Source of the DNA: Pseudomonadota bacterium
GTDB taxonomy: Bacteria > Pseudomonadota > Gammaproteobacteria > UBA6429 > Thiohalophilaceae
Direction: 5' to 3'
DNA: 47,826 nucleotides
Assembly (NCBI GenBank): GCA_022340685.1
Contig: JAJDNN010000070.1
Location: 1-47,826 of the forward strand
Part shown: one piece after another, positions 17,431 to 26,100 of the stretch
Layout of the letters: each line of letters begins with the position of its first letter
Position numbering within the stretch: the stretch's first letter is position 1
The notes under the pieces: model-generated
Told to the model about the DNA's origin: nothing
The model's database searches: none
The model's input: the letters and a program-made list of their open reading frames with translations, nothing else
Position numbers and translations under genes: made by a program

Positions 17431-18101
17431 CACTGGAGCCAGCCAGGTTATCCAAACGGTTTGGATACCGCTTCAGTAATCCGGCACTTCTCGAAACAGC
17501 ATTGACCCACCGCAGCGCGGGATCTGTCAACAATGAACGCATGGAGTTCCTGGGTGATGCTATTCTGGGTTACCTCATCAGTGCCGAGCTTTTTCATCGT
17601 TTCCCGACCGCCACCGAGGGAGAACTGAGCCGTTTGCGTGCCAGCCTGGTCAAGGGTGAAACGCTGGCCAATATCGCCGGTCAGCTGGAACTTGGCGAAT
17701 ATCTGATCCTGGGACCTGGCGAGATGAAAAGCGGCGGATTCAGACGCCGTTCCATTCTGGCCGACGCATTCGAAGCCGTGATCGGGGCCGTCTATCTCGA
17801 TAGTGACATCAGCACGGTCCGGGACGTTATCCTGCCGCTGTTTACCAGCCGCCTCGAAGAATGTGATCCTGACCGGGTTAACAAGGACCCCAAGACACGC
17901 CTGCAGGAGTACCTGCAGGCAAGAGGCGCTGCCCTGCCGGAATATGAAGTGCTTGCTATTACCGGCAAGTCGCATAACCAGACATTTGAGGTGGCCTGTC
18001 AGATCGACGGACTGGCTGAACAACCGGTTGGCACTGGCAGCAGCCGCCGCATCGCTGAACAGGCGGCGGCAGAACAGGCCCTGGAGCTGCTCGGCGCATG
18101 A
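17427..18101 (+). CDS. rnc: Ribonuclease III
   Basis: RNase III cleaves double-stranded RNA in rRNA and mRNA processing. The 224-residue protein has the signature [13 protein letters not shown] near residues 37-49 and the second catalytic region [13 protein letters not shown], with an N-terminal RNase III domain. A C-terminal double-stranded-RNA-binding domain ([14 protein letters not shown] to [12 protein letters not shown]) starts near residue 153. The start appears to be TTG at 17427, overlapping the DUF4845 stop (TTGA). The rnc-era order and 4-base overlap with era are the usual operon. Confidence 0.96.
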   Translation: MTLEPARLSKRFGYRFSNPALLETALTHRSAGSVNNERMEFLGDAILGYLISAELFHRFPTATEGELSRLRASLVKGETLANIAGQLELGEYLILGPGEMKSGGFRRRSILADAFEAVIGAVYLDSDISTVRDVILPLFTSRLEECDPDRVNKDPKTRLQEYLQARGAALPEYEVLAITGKSHNQTFEVACQIDGLAEQPVGTGSSRRIAEQAAAEQALELLGA

Positions 18102-19006
18102 TAACCAACCAACCCTATCGGTGCGGATATGTGGCCCTGATTGGCAGACCCAATGTGGGCAAGTCCACCTTGCTAAATCATCTGCTGGGTCAGAAGATCA
18201 GCATTACCTCACGTAAACCGCAAACTACCCGCCACCAGATTCTTGGGATCAAGACCACGCCCGAGGCGCAAATTATCTATGTGGATACGCCCGGTCTGCA
18301 CGGTCAGGCCAAACGCGCCATGAACCGCTATATGAACCGCGCCGCCAGCAGCGCCCTCGAGGGGGTGGACGTGGTGCTGTTTGTGGTTGAGGCCCTGCAA
18401 TGGACCGAGGACGACGAACTCGTTCTGGAACGTATCCGCCAGAGTGGTGCCCCGATCATCCTCGTGGTCAACAAGGTGGACAAGCTGGAGGACAAGGCCA
18501 CGCTGCTGCCGTTTTTACAAACACTATCAGGCAAGTTCACCTTTGGCGACGTCATCCCGGTATCGGCATTGAAGGGTGACAATCTGGCGCAACTGGAAAC
18601 TCTGATCCGTGCCCATCTCGGTGAGACGTCGCCCCAGTACCCGGAGGATCAGGTCACCGATCGCAGTGTTCGTTTCATGGCGGCGGAAATAATTCGTGAG
18701 AAGCTCATGCGCCGTCTTGGCCAGGAACTGCCGTATGATCTGACCGTGGAAATCGAGCAATTCAAGGAAGAAAAAGGGCTGACACGAATCAACGCCCTGA
18801 TCTGGGTGGACCGGACTAACCAGAAGGCCATCGTGATTGGAAAGAAAGGGGAACGACTCAAGGCAGTCGGCCAGGAAGCACGCAAGGATATTGAAAAACT
18901 CCTGGACGGCAAGGTCTATCTTGAATTGTGGGTCAAGGTGAAAGCCGGCTGGTCGGATGACGAACGGGCGCTGCACAGCCTTGGTTATCACAATGATTTC
19001 GAATAG
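18098..19006 (+). CDS. era: GTPase Era
   Basis: Era is an essential GTPase that binds the 3' end of 16S rRNA and helps assemble the 30S subunit. The 302-residue protein has G1 [16 protein letters not shown], the switch region [13 protein letters not shown]3 DTPGLHG and G4 NKVDKL. The C-terminal KH domain shows [19 protein letters not shown]. It starts four bases before the end of rnc, so the two are coupled. All family motifs are present. Confidence 0.97.
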   Translation: MITNQPYRCGYVALIGRPNVGKSTLLNHLLGQKISITSRKPQTTRHQILGIKTTPEAQIIYVDTPGLHGQAKRAMNRYMNRAASSALEGVDVVLFVVEALQWTEDDELVLERIRQSGAPIILVVNKVDKLEDKATLLPFLQTLSGKFTFGDVIPVSALKGDNLAQLETLIRAHLGETSPQYPEDQVTDRSVRFMAAEIIREKLMRRLGQELPYDLTVEIEQFKEEKGLTRINALIWVDRTNQKAIVIGKKGERLKAVGQEARKDIEKLLDGKVYLELWVKVKAGWSDDERALHSLGYHNDFE

Positions 19007-19008
19007 GC

Positions 19009-19761
19009 ATGCCTTCCACACCTGACAGCGCCAGTCGGCACCGGGTTAGTCTGCAATTGGCCTATGTGCTGCACACCCGTCCCTACCGTGACACCAGCCA
19101 GTTGCTGGAGATTTTCAGCCGCAAACATGGCCGCATCGGTCTGGTGGCGCGCGGCGTACGGTCCGGTAAATCCCGCTATGCGGGCCAGTTGCAGCCCTTC
19201 GCACCGTTGTTGCTGTCCTGGAACGGGCAGGGCGAACTGCCTACCCTGGCCGGCGCGGAAACCGCAGGCGTTGCCACTGCACTGGAGTACCGGACCATGC
19301 TGAGTGGTTTCTACCTCAATGAATTGCTTATGCGCTTGTTGCAACGCGGGGATGCCCATCCCCTGTTGTTCGATGCCTATGTGGAAGCGTTGTCGGCATT
19401 GGCAGCAGGACAACAGGAAACCATCTTGCGTCGGTTTGAACGGATCCTGCTGCAGGAGATGGGCTATGGCCTGATCCTGGACACGGACGTAGAGAACGGC
19501 GAGCCGATCCAGGATGAGGTACTCTACTGCTACCATCCGGAACAGGGCCCGGTGCGGGTCGTCACGGGTGATGAGGCGGGGATCCGGGTCCATGGCCGGA
19601 CGCTGCGCGCGATTACTGCCGATCACTATCCCGATCTGCAGACCCGGCACGAAGCCAAGCAGTTGATGCGCTCGGCCCTGGCTGTTCATCTGGGAGGACG
19701 CCCGTTAAAATCACGTGAGCTCTATCGCCAACAAAACGCCGTGTCGAAATTACATGAATAA
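19009..19761 (+). CDS. recO: DNA repair protein RecO
   Basis: RecO works with RecF and RecR to load RecA on single-stranded DNA gaps. The 250-residue protein has an N-terminal OB fold ([19 protein letters not shown], then [15 protein letters not shown]) and a helical C-terminal part ([16 protein letters not shown]). It starts two bases after the era stop. The reading frame ends at 19761 inside the first codons of pdxJ, an 8-base overlap. It lacks the zinc-finger cysteines seen in some RecO proteins, which is common in Gammaproteobacteria. Confidence 0.95.
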   Translation: MPSTPDSASRHRVSLQLAYVLHTRPYRDTSQLLEIFSRKHGRIGLVARGVRSGKSRYAGQLQPFAPLLLSWNGQGELPTLAGAETAGVATALEYRTMLSGFYLNELLMRLLQRGDAHPLLFDAYVEALSALAAGQQETILRRFERILLQEMGYGLILDTDVENGEPIQDEVLYCYHPEQGPVRVVTGDEAGIRVHGRTLRAITADHYPDLQTRHEAKQLMRSALAVHLGGRPLKSRELYRQQNAVSKLHE

Positions 19762-20494
19762 TCCTGATCCGATCCTGCTGGGTGTCAACATTGATCACGT
19801 TGCCACCTTGCGTCAATCACGTGGGACCCGCTATCCCGAGCCCATTCAGGCCGCGCTGGCAGTCGAACAGGCCGGTGCCGATGGGGTGACCCTGCACCTG
19901 CGGGAAGATCGCCGTCACATCCAGGACCGGGATGTGGAAATGCTCAGCGATATTCTGCAGACCCGGATGAACCTGGAGATGGCCGTCACTGACGAGATGT
20001 TGGGCGTCGCAGCGCGTGTTCGGCCGGCAGATTGCTGCCTGGTGCCGGAACGGCGCGAGGAACTGACTACCGAAGGCGGCCTGGACGTGGCCGGACAGAA
20101 AAGTCGCGTCAGCGAGGCCTGCAGCCGGCTAGCCGAAGCGGGTGTACGCGTATCGCTGTTTATCGACGCCGATCCGGCACAGGTCGCGGCCGCCACCGAG
20201 TGCGGCGCGCCAGTGATTGAATTGCACACCGGTCACTATGCCGATGCAAGCGGTGCGGACGCACAGCGGGAGCTGCAGCGCATCGTGCAGGCCGTCGAGC
20301 AGGGCCTGGCGGCCGGTCTGCAGGTTAACGCCGGCCACGGTCTGCATTACCACAATGTGCAGGCCATCGCCGCGATCCCCGGGGTGCGGGAACTGAACAT
20401 CGGTCATGCCATTATCGCCCGCAGTATCTTCACCGGTCTGCATGACGCGGTAGTGGAAATGAAGCGTCTGATGATCGAGGCGCGCCGGGCATGA
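19754..20494 (+). CDS. pdxJ: Pyridoxine 5'-phosphate synthase
   Basis: PdxJ condenses 1-deoxy-D-xylulose 5-phosphate with 3-amino-2-oxopropyl phosphate to make pyridoxine 5'-phosphate. The TIM-barrel protein is 246 residues from the ATG at 19754, giving [21 protein letters not shown]. Upstream in-frame codons lie in recO and are rejected. The conserved blocks [43 protein letters not shown] and [14 protein letters not shown] are clear. It overlaps acpS by 4 bases. The recO-pdxJ-acpS order is typical of Gammaproteobacteria. Confidence 0.97.
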   Translation: MNNPDPILLGVNIDHVATLRQSRGTRYPEPIQAALAVEQAGADGVTLHLREDRRHIQDRDVEMLSDILQTRMNLEMAVTDEMLGVAARVRPADCCLVPERREELTTEGGLDVAGQKSRVSEACSRLAEAGVRVSLFIDADPAQVAAATECGAPVIELHTGHYADASGADAQRELQRIVQAVEQGLAAGLQVNAGHGLHYHNVQAIAAIPGVRELNIGHAIIARSIFTGLHDAVVEMKRLMIEARRA

Positions 20495-20877
20495 TTTACG
20501 GGATTGGCACCGATATCGTGCATGTCGCGCGGATGCAGCAAAACCTCGATAAATTCGGCGAGCGGTTTGCCGCGCGGATCCTGACCGAACAGGAACTGGC
20601 CGACTACAGCCATGCCGCGCGCCCGGCCCACTTCCTCGCCAAACGCTTCGCCGCCAAGGAAGCCACCGCCAAGGCCATGGGCACCGGCTTCCGCAACGGC
20701 CTCTCGCTCAGACACATTGAGGTGGGCCATGACACACGCGGTAAACCGCTATTGATCCTGACGGGCCAGGCCGAAGCACTGGCGAGCCAGTGTGGCATCT
20801 GCGAGTCTCACCTCAGTCTGGCCGACGAGAACGAGTACGCGGTGGCCTTCGTTACCCTTGTGAACCGGCCAGTCTGA
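20491..20877 (+). CDS. acpS: Holo-[acyl-carrier-protein] synthase
   Basis: AcpS transfers 4'-phosphopantetheine from coenzyme A to acyl carrier protein. The 128-residue protein shows [15 protein letters not shown] at residues 3-17, with the Mg2+-binding Asp, and [20 protein letters not shown] near residues 48-67. These are the two signatures of the trimeric AcpS family. It ends with [13 protein letters not shown]. It closes the lepA-acpS transcription unit; a 7-base T-run at 20926-20932 follows, but without a convincing stem. Confidence 0.96.
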   Translation: MIYGIGTDIVHVARMQQNLDKFGERFAARILTEQELADYSHAARPAHFLAKRFAAKEATAKAMGTGFRNGLSLRHIEVGHDTRGKPLLILTGQAEALASQCGICESHLSLADENEYAVAFVTLVNRPV

Positions 20878-21075
20878 GCCAGCCACGCCGATCGGCCTGG
20901 CGCTGCGGAATTGCTACTGCGCTGATTTTTTTGAAATTCACTGCGACGACGGGGGTTTCGGCCTCTGTCAAAACGGGCCAACCTGCTCAACCAACACAGA
21001 CGAAACCAACATGGAATTAAGCTGGACTTGCATGGTCAAATACCATAAATCTGAATCAAGACAAACTCACAATAT

Positions 21076-21080
21076 GGAGG
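21076..21080 (+). promoter_or_regulatory. Ribosome-binding site of the DsrC-like gene
   Basis: GGAGG at 21076-21080 lies 8 bases before the ATG at 21089. It decides the start among several in-frame ATG/GTG codons; the next ATG at 21101 has no comparable site. Confidence 0.75.
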
Positions 21081-21088
21081 CGAGGGTG

Positions 21089-21451
21089 ATGAATAATGTA
21101 ATGAGTGACAAGTCCAAACGTGAATCGATACTTGGTATTCATGATACAAAGGGCATGGAGTCGGACTGGAGCCGTCAGATTGCCGAGTCACGCGCGAAAG
21201 AGAAGAAAATCGAGCTGACCGATACACACTGGGAGGTTATTAATTTCCTGCGCCAGTACTACGAAGCTAACGGCCCTGTAACACATGCCCGACAGCTGAG
21301 CGGGGCATTGGAAAGCAAATTTGACGCCCAGGGTGGAAACAAGTTTCTGTTTCAACTGTTTCCCAATGGACCGGTTGATGAGGGTTGTTATATCGCCGGC
21401 CTGACCCCCCCCGCCGATAGCCGGAATGGTTCGTTCGGGTATGTGATGTAA
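21089..21451 (+). CDS. TusE/DsrC-family sulfur-relay-like protein with one conserved Cys
   Basis: The 120-residue protein belongs to the DsrC/TusE/RspA family, seen from the helical segment LTDTHWEVINFLRQYYEANG and FLFQLFPNGPVDEGC near the C-terminus. True DsrC ends in a C-X10-C arm whose two cysteines carry persulfide or trisulfide. Here only the inner cysteine, Cys100, is present. The penultimate one is replaced (Ser111 at that distance) and the arm is extended to FGYVM. This pattern differs from TusE, which keeps the last Cys, so the protein probably does not act as a DsrAB substrate. A role in sulfur transfer or regulation is possible. It has its own ribosome-binding site and stands apart from both neighbours. 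Confidence 0.85.
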   Translation: MNNVMSDKSKRESILGIHDTKGMESDWSRQIAESRAKEKKIELTDTHWEVINFLRQYYEANGPVTHARQLSGALESKFDAQGGNKFLFQLFPNGPVDEGCYIAGLTPPADSRNGSFGYVM

Positions 21452-21500
21452 CACGAGTCTGTTGGGACCGTCCGGGATTGCAGCTATTGTGATTTACCCG

Positions 21501-21526
21501 GTGCGCTTGCGGAGAATCCGCAGCAC
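21501..21526 (+). terminator. Imperfect hairpin downstream of the DsrC-like gene
   Basis: GTGC...TGCGGA-GAA-TCCGCA-GCAC folds into a stem with a 3-base bulge, 50 bases after the DsrC-like stop. It may end that transcript, but no T-run follows. Confidence 0.35.
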
Positions 21527-21569
21527 AGTATAGCGGGACATATTTAATCGTTTCATTTAAGCACGGGCC

Positions 21570-21588
21570 CGATGGATTGGGTCCATCG
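21570..21588 (-). terminator. Perfect hairpin after the HPt gene
   Basis: CGATGGA and TCCATCG form a perfect 7-base stem around a 5-base loop, three bases beyond the stop of the minus-strand HPt gene. Position fits a terminator, but no T-run follows on that strand. Confidence 0.35.
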
Positions 21589-21590
21589 TA

Positions 21591-21938
21591 TTACATCCAT
21601 GCCTGCGCGAGGTGCGCGGATCCCGTTTCAACCAGTTCATCAATCGCGCGAACTACACCTTCAACTTTGCAACTCAGGTCATCTGCCTGTTCCTTGATGG
21701 CTTCTTCAAGTTGTCTGGCCGCACTGCGCAAGGTCGGCACGCCGCAGTACGAGGTGGCGCCGTAGATCTTGTGGGTGTGGTCCCACAGGGCTTGTTCGTC
21801 GTTGTTCCGGGAGGCCTGCTTCAGCTTGTCCCGGTGGTCGGGCAATTCATTGAGTAACATGGTGAACAGCTCTTTGGCCAGCTCGGGGTTGCCGCCAGCC
21901 TGTTCGATGGCAAGGGGGATATCCAGCATGTCGGGCAT
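21591..21938 (-). CDS. Stand-alone histidine-phosphotransfer (HPt) domain protein, BarA-like
   Basis: The 115-residue protein is a four-helix HPt domain with nothing else. The phosphoacceptor region is HTHKIYGATSYCGVP at residues 54-68, with His56 aligned to the HPt histidine of BarA-type hybrid kinases (HKLHG.. Y.GVP). HPt domains relay phosphate between a hybrid sensor kinase and a response regulator. The ATG at 21938 has AGGA upstream; longer starts would extend toward cysM without family-like sequence. No kinase or regulator lies in this window, so its partners must be elsewhere. A GacS/BarA-type relay is the likeliest guess. Confidence 0.85.
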   Translation of the reverse strand: MPDMLDIPLAIEQAGGNPELAKELFTMLLNELPDHRDKLKQASRNNDEQALWDHTHKIYGATSYCGVPTLRSAARQLEEAIKEQADDLSCKVEGVVRAIDELVETGSAHLAQAWM

Positions 21939-22056
21939 GGTTAAATCCTGTCGGGACGAGTGTGACACTATGCCACAGTGATATGCCGCGTCAATATCAA
22001 GGTAGCCAGCAGCGGGTAGCGTTTTCTGGCTGCCCGTTATCCGATACACTTGACTC

Positions 22057-22947
22057 ATGAACTATCCCACTATTGAAGGCTTTATCGGTAATACCCCGCT
22101 GGTGCGTCTGCAGCACCTGCCAGGTGACACCAGTAACACGGTTCTGGTCAAGCTGGAGGGTAATAACCCGGCCGGGTCGGTCAAGGATCGCCCGGCGCTG
22201 AGCATGATCCGGCATGCCGAAGCGCGTGGCGAAATCAAACCCGGCGACACCCTGATCGAGGCGACAAGCGGCAATACCGGGATTGCGCTTGCGATGGTCG
22301 CGGCGATCAAGGGCTATACCATGGTGCTGATTATGCCGGAGAACCTGAGCATCGAACGGCGTATGGTGATGAAAGCTTACGGTGCGGACCTGATTCTGGT
22401 CAGCACGGAAACCGGCATGGAAGGGGCACGGGATCTGGCCCAGACGATGGCGGCCGAGGGTAAGGGCAAGGTGCTGGATCAGTTTGCCAATCCGGATAAT
22501 CCCCTCGCCCACTATGAAACCACCGGCCCGGAAATCTGGCGCGACACCAAGGGCAGCGTGACCCACTTCGTCAGCGCCATGGGGACCACGGGCACGATCA
22601 TGGGAATTTCCCGTTATCTCAAGGAACAGAATCCGGCGGTGAATATTGTTGGCGTACAACCGGCCGAGGGCGCCAAGATCCCCGGTATCCGGCGTTGGCC
22701 AGAAGCCTATATGCCGAGTATTTTCGAAGCCTCACGCGTGGATATGACGCTCGACGTGGGTCAGGCTGAGGCGGAGGAGACCACCCGGGCACTGGCGGCG
22801 CGGGAAGGCATTTTCTGCGGCATCTCCTCCGGCGGTGCTGTAGCGGCGGCGCTGCAACTGAGTCGGCAGGTGGAACAGGCGGTGATTGTTTCCATTATCT
22901 GCGATCGGGGTGATCGGTACTTGTCTACCAATGTCTTTCCCGCCTGA
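22057..22947 (+). CDS. cysM: Cysteine synthase B
   Basis: CysM makes cysteine (or S-sulfocysteine from thiosulfate) from O-acetylserine with PLP. The 296-residue protein shows IGNTPLVRLQ, then KLEGNNPAGSVKDRPAL with the PLP lysine at residue 43, and the phosphate loop EATSGNTGIALA. CysM-specific traits include NPAGSVKDRPA and the short C-terminus with DRGDRYLSTNVFP. The enzyme's ability to use thiosulfate would suit a sulfur-metabolising host. It is divergent from the HPt gene and followed 18 bases later by an exonuclease gene. Confidence 0.95.
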   Translation: MNYPTIEGFIGNTPLVRLQHLPGDTSNTVLVKLEGNNPAGSVKDRPALSMIRHAEARGEIKPGDTLIEATSGNTGIALAMVAAIKGYTMVLIMPENLSIERRMVMKAYGADLILVSTETGMEGARDLAQTMAAEGKGKVLDQFANPDNPLAHYETTGPEIWRDTKGSVTHFVSAMGTTGTIMGISRYLKEQNPAVNIVGVQPAEGAKIPGIRRWPEAYMPSIFEASRVDMTLDVGQAEAEETTRALAAREGIFCGISSGGAVAAALQLSRQVEQAVIVSIICDRGDRYLSTNVFPA

Positions 22948-22965
22948 ACCGGAACCTCTTGACAC

Positions 22966-23739
22966 ATGAATATCTTTGTCTTCGATATCGAAACCGTTCC
23001 GGACGTGGACGGGGGTCGACGGATCTATAACCTGGACGGTCTGAGCGACAAGGAAGTCGCCAATATTATGTTTCACAAGCGTCGCCAGGAAACAGGCAAC
23101 GAGTTTCTGCGTCTGCATCTGCATCGTATCGTTGCTATCTCGGTGGTGCTGCGCAGCCATGATCGTCTTGCGGTGTGGTCATTGGGAGACATAGACACGG
23201 ATGAAAAGGAAATCATCGAGCGTTTTTTCAGCGGCATCGAAAAATATGTGCCCACCATCGTATCCTGGAACGGCAAGGGCTTCGATCTGCCGGTGTTGCA
23301 TTATCGTTCACTGCTGCACGGGATCCAGGCGCCACGCTACTGGGAGACAGGTGATAGCGATCAGAGTTTCCGCTGGAACAACTACCTGAGCCGTTATCAC
23401 CGACGCCATACGGATCTGATGGACGTCATCGCCGGTTATGAAATGAGCGCTGCGGCGCCACTGGATGAAGTGGCGACCCTGCTCGGTTTTCCAGGCAAGA
23501 TGGGGATGAGTGGGGCGAAGGTCTGGGACAATTATCTGGCCGGCAACCTGGCCGGCATTCGCGATTATTGCGAAACTGACGTGCTCAATACCTATCTGGT
23601 CTATCTGCGCTTCGAACTGATCAGCGGTAACCTAAACCACGCTGAATATGTGCAGGAATGTCAGCGGGTGCGCGAAACCCTCGCGGCCGAAAACAAACCT
23701 CATTTAACTGAATTCCTGTCGCACTGGCAGGATATTTGA
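22966..23739 (+). CDS. PolB-like 3'-5' exonuclease
   Basis: The 257-residue protein is a DnaQ-like 3'-5' exonuclease of the family named for similarity to the PolB exonuclease domain. Exo I is FVFDIETVPD (residues 4-13, with the Asp and Glu). Exo II is VSWNGKGFDLPVLHYRSL near residues 97-114. Exo III is YCETDVLNTYLVYLRF near residues 202-217. Such proteins probably trim DNA or RNA 3' ends; the substrate is not known. It lies between cysM and rlmD in the same direction, a common grouping in Gammaproteobacteria. Confidence 0.9.
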   Translation: MNIFVFDIETVPDVDGGRRIYNLDGLSDKEVANIMFHKRRQETGNEFLRLHLHRIVAISVVLRSHDRLAVWSLGDIDTDEKEIIERFFSGIEKYVPTIVSWNGKGFDLPVLHYRSLLHGIQAPRYWETGDSDQSFRWNNYLSRYHRRHTDLMDVIAGYEMSAAAPLDEVATLLGFPGKMGMSGAKVWDNYLAGNLAGIRDYCETDVLNTYLVYLRFELISGNLNHAEYVQECQRVRETLAAENKPHLTEFLSHWQDI

Positions 23740-23762
23740 TCGTGTTACGCTGATTCGCCTTC

Positions 23763-25094
23763 GTGTCGCGCCGCCGCAAGCAAAAACTGCCACCCGTACC
23801 GCAACGCGCGGTGATCGAAAATCTCAGTCACGAAGGACGCGGGGTGGCGCGTATCGACGGCAAGACAGTCTTCATTGAAGGCGCCTTGCCTGGTGAAGCC
23901 GTGATGTTCCGCTATACCCGGCTCCACTCGCGGCATGATGAAGGTACGACTACCGAGGTGCTGGACGCGTCACCACTGCGCGTCAGACCGCAGTGCGAGT
24001 ACTATGGCCTGTGCGGCGGCTGCAGTCTGCAGCATCTGGATCCCGCTGCACAAATCGAACACAAACAATCGGTTCTGCTGGACGATCTGCAACATATTGG
24101 CAAGGTGCAACCACAGGAAATCCTGCCACCGCTGACCGGCCCCCTGTGGGGCTACCGCCAGAAGGCCCGCCTCGGCGTGCGATACGTTCATAAGAAGGGA
24201 CGGGTCCTGGTCGGGTTTCGGGAAAAACACAGCGCCTTTCTGGCAGACATGCACCGGTGCCGGATCCTGGCACCGCAGGTCGGCGAGCGACTGGATGATT
24301 TATCGGCGGTGATCGGTCAGCTGAGCTGCTATAACCAGATCGCCCAGATCGAAGTGGCACTGGGCGACGAGTGCGCGGCGCTGATTTTCCGGCATCTGGT
24401 GGATCTGACCGACGCGGATCGCGAAATTCTGTCCGGGTTCGGCCGGCAGTTCGATTTCCAGATTTACCTGCAACCGAAAGGACCGGACAGTGTGCATCTG
24501 TTGTGGCCCGACACGGCCACGCTGAGCTACCGTTTACCAGCCCAGGATGTCACCCTTGAATTTCGCCCCAATGATTTTGTCCAGGTCAATACCGCCATCA
24601 ATCGTGATATGGTGACACTCGCGATCGATTTGCTCGAACCGTCCGCAACAGATCGGGTGCTGGAGCTGTTCTGTGGCCTGGGTAATTTCTCGCTGCCTCT
24701 GGCAAAACAGGTCAGCCAGGTCGTCGCTGTCGAAGGGGAGGCGGGGTTGGTTGAACAAGCCCGGCAAAATGCACAGCGCAATAATATCGGCAATATTGAA
24801 TTTCATACCGCCAACCTGGTGGATGAGGTGCGCGATCTGCCATGGCTGTACCAGCAACGCTATGACAAGATTCTGCTCGATCCACCGCGCAGCGGTGCGG
24901 TGGAACTTATTCCGCAACTGGCCGAAACTCGTGCCAACCGAGTCGTGTATGTGTCCTGTAACCCGGCCACCCTGGCGCGGGATGCGGGGCTGCTGGTCAA
25001 CGAACTGGGTTATCAACTGGTCAAGGCAGGGGTGATGGACATGTTTCCTCATACGGCACACGTGGAATCCATCGCGCTGTTCGTCAGGGACTGA
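23763..25094 (+). CDS. rlmD: 23S rRNA (uracil(1939)-C5)-methyltransferase
   Basis: RlmD methylates U1939 of 23S rRNA with S-adenosylmethionine. The 443-residue protein starts at GTG (SRRRKQKLPP), has an N-terminal TRAM domain (about residues 10-70), and a 4Fe-4S site with CEYYGLCGGCSLQHL and a later Cys in MHRCRIL. The methyltransferase domain shows FVQVNTAINRDM, LELFCGLGNFSLPLA, ILLDPPRSGA and the nucleophile Cys in YVSCNPATLARD. Length and motifs match RlmD rather than RlmC or TrmA. It is 23 bases after the exonuclease stop and likely co-transcribed. Confidence 0.95.
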   Translation: MSRRRKQKLPPVPQRAVIENLSHEGRGVARIDGKTVFIEGALPGEAVMFRYTRLHSRHDEGTTTEVLDASPLRVRPQCEYYGLCGGCSLQHLDPAAQIEHKQSVLLDDLQHIGKVQPQEILPPLTGPLWGYRQKARLGVRYVHKKGRVLVGFREKHSAFLADMHRCRILAPQVGERLDDLSAVIGQLSCYNQIAQIEVALGDECAALIFRHLVDLTDADREILSGFGRQFDFQIYLQPKGPDSVHLLWPDTATLSYRLPAQDVTLEFRPNDFVQVNTAINRDMVTLAIDLLEPSATDRVLELFCGLGNFSLPLAKQVSQVVAVEGEAGLVEQARQNAQRNNIGNIEFHTANLVDEVRDLPWLYQQRYDKILLDPPRSGAVELIPQLAETRANRVVYVSCNPATLARDAGLLVNELGYQLVKAGVMDMFPHTAHVESIALFVRD

Positions 25095-25102
25095 CCTGCG
25101 TC

Positions 25103-25573
25103 ATGGGCATCGAGATCGAACGCAAGTTTCTGGTCACTGATGACAGCTGGCGGGGGAATGCAGGTCCGGGCATTCCTATGCAGCAGGGTTACCTGGTCGC
25201 GGCCAAGCTGGCCTCGGTTCGGGTGCGGGTGGAAGGCAAGCAGGCCCGGCTTAATATCAAGAGTATGACCCTGGGGGTGCGGCGCCAGGAATTTGAATAC
25301 GTCATTCCCCTGCACGATGCGCGGACCCTGCTTAAAACCCTGTGCGAAAAACCGTTGATCGAAAAAGTTCGCTATCCGGTGCGGTACGCCGGCAAGACAT
25401 GGGAAATTGATGTGTTTGAGGGCGAGAACACCGGCCTGATTGTCGCGGAACTGGAACTAAAACATGAATCGGAACCGTTCGAAAAGCCGCCCTGGCTGGG
25501 TGGGGAAGTTTCGCATGATCCGCGTTACTATAATACCTGCCTGGTGCGGCATCCCTACCGGGACTGGTCCTGA
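25103..25573 (+). CDS. CYTH-domain (triphosphate tunnel) protein
   Basis: The 156-residue protein begins with GIEIERKFLV, the ExExK signature of the CYTH family, and has alternating charged strands (RVRVEGKQARLNIK, WEIDVFEG, IVAELELK) that line the metal-triphosphate tunnel. Stand-alone bacterial members of this size act on inorganic triphosphate or similar compounds, as shown for the Nitrosomonas europaea enzyme; adenylate cyclase CyaB is a relative. The exact substrate cannot be told from sequence. It sits 8 bases after rlmD and overlaps no gene. Confidence 0.88.
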   Translation: MGIEIERKFLVTDDSWRGNAGPGIPMQQGYLVAAKLASVRVRVEGKQARLNIKSMTLGVRRQEFEYVIPLHDARTLLKTLCEKPLIEKVRYPVRYAGKTWEIDVFEGENTGLIVAELELKHESEPFEKPPWLGGEVSHDPRYYNTCLVRHPYRDWS

Positions 25574-25589
25574 GGAACAGACAATACAC

Positions 25590-26069
25590 ATGCAGATAGA
25601 GGTGGACATCGACAGTCAGATCCTGCGCGTGCGCGATGCGGATGATCGCATCGTCAGCGAGTACCGCGTCTCGACGGCTCGCAACGGTGCCGGGGAATTG
25701 CTGGACAGTGAACAGACGCCGCGGGGCTGGCATGTGGTGCGGGCCCGGATCGGTGCCGGCCAGCCACTGAATACGGTGTTTCGCGGCCGTCGCCCGACCG
25801 GCGAGATCTATTCGGCGACCTTGCGTGAAGCACAACCGGATCGCGACTGGATCCTGACGCGCATTTTATGGCTGAGCGGGCTTGAACCTGGCAAGAACCG
25901 GCTGGGCAAGGTGGATACCATGCGCCGCTATATTTACATTCACGGTTGCCCCGATGAAGATGAATTGGGTGTTCCCGCTTCGCATGGCTGTATTAAGATG
26001 CGCAATCAGGATGTGATTGAACTGTTTGACCAGGTGCCAACGGGTACCCGGGTCTTCATCCACGAATAA
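25590..26069 (+). CDS. L,D-transpeptidase (YkuD) family protein, no signal peptide
   Basis: The 159-residue protein carries a YkuD domain with the catalytic motif YIYIHGCPDED and SHGCIKM, near residues 113-137; the final Cys is the nucleophile. L,D-transpeptidases cross-link peptidoglycan or attach lipoproteins. There is no visible signal peptide from the ATG at 25590 (MQIEVDIDSQ), so export is unclear and the native start may differ; earlier in-frame starts lie within the CYTH gene. It could also be a cytosolic relative that acts on muropeptides. It follows the CYTH gene by 16 bases and precedes nagZ, which recycles cell wall. Confidence 0.85.
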   Translation: MQIEVDIDSQILRVRDADDRIVSEYRVSTARNGAGELLDSEQTPRGWHVVRARIGAGQPLNTVFRGRRPTGEIYSATLREAQPDRDWILTRILWLSGLEPGKNRLGKVDTMRRYIYIHGCPDEDELGVPASHGCIKMRNQDVIELFDQVPTGTRVFIHE

Positions 26070-26100
26070 CCGTACACATAACCAATAAGAACACAGATTT

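Noticed and set aside
20921-20932. A T-run after acpS as an intrinsic terminator
   Set aside because: Seven T residues are present, but the preceding sequence forms only short or weak stems.
21089-21451. Naming the DsrC-like gene dsrC
   Set aside because: The second redox cysteine is missing and no dsrAB genes are in the window, so a true DsrC function is not supported.
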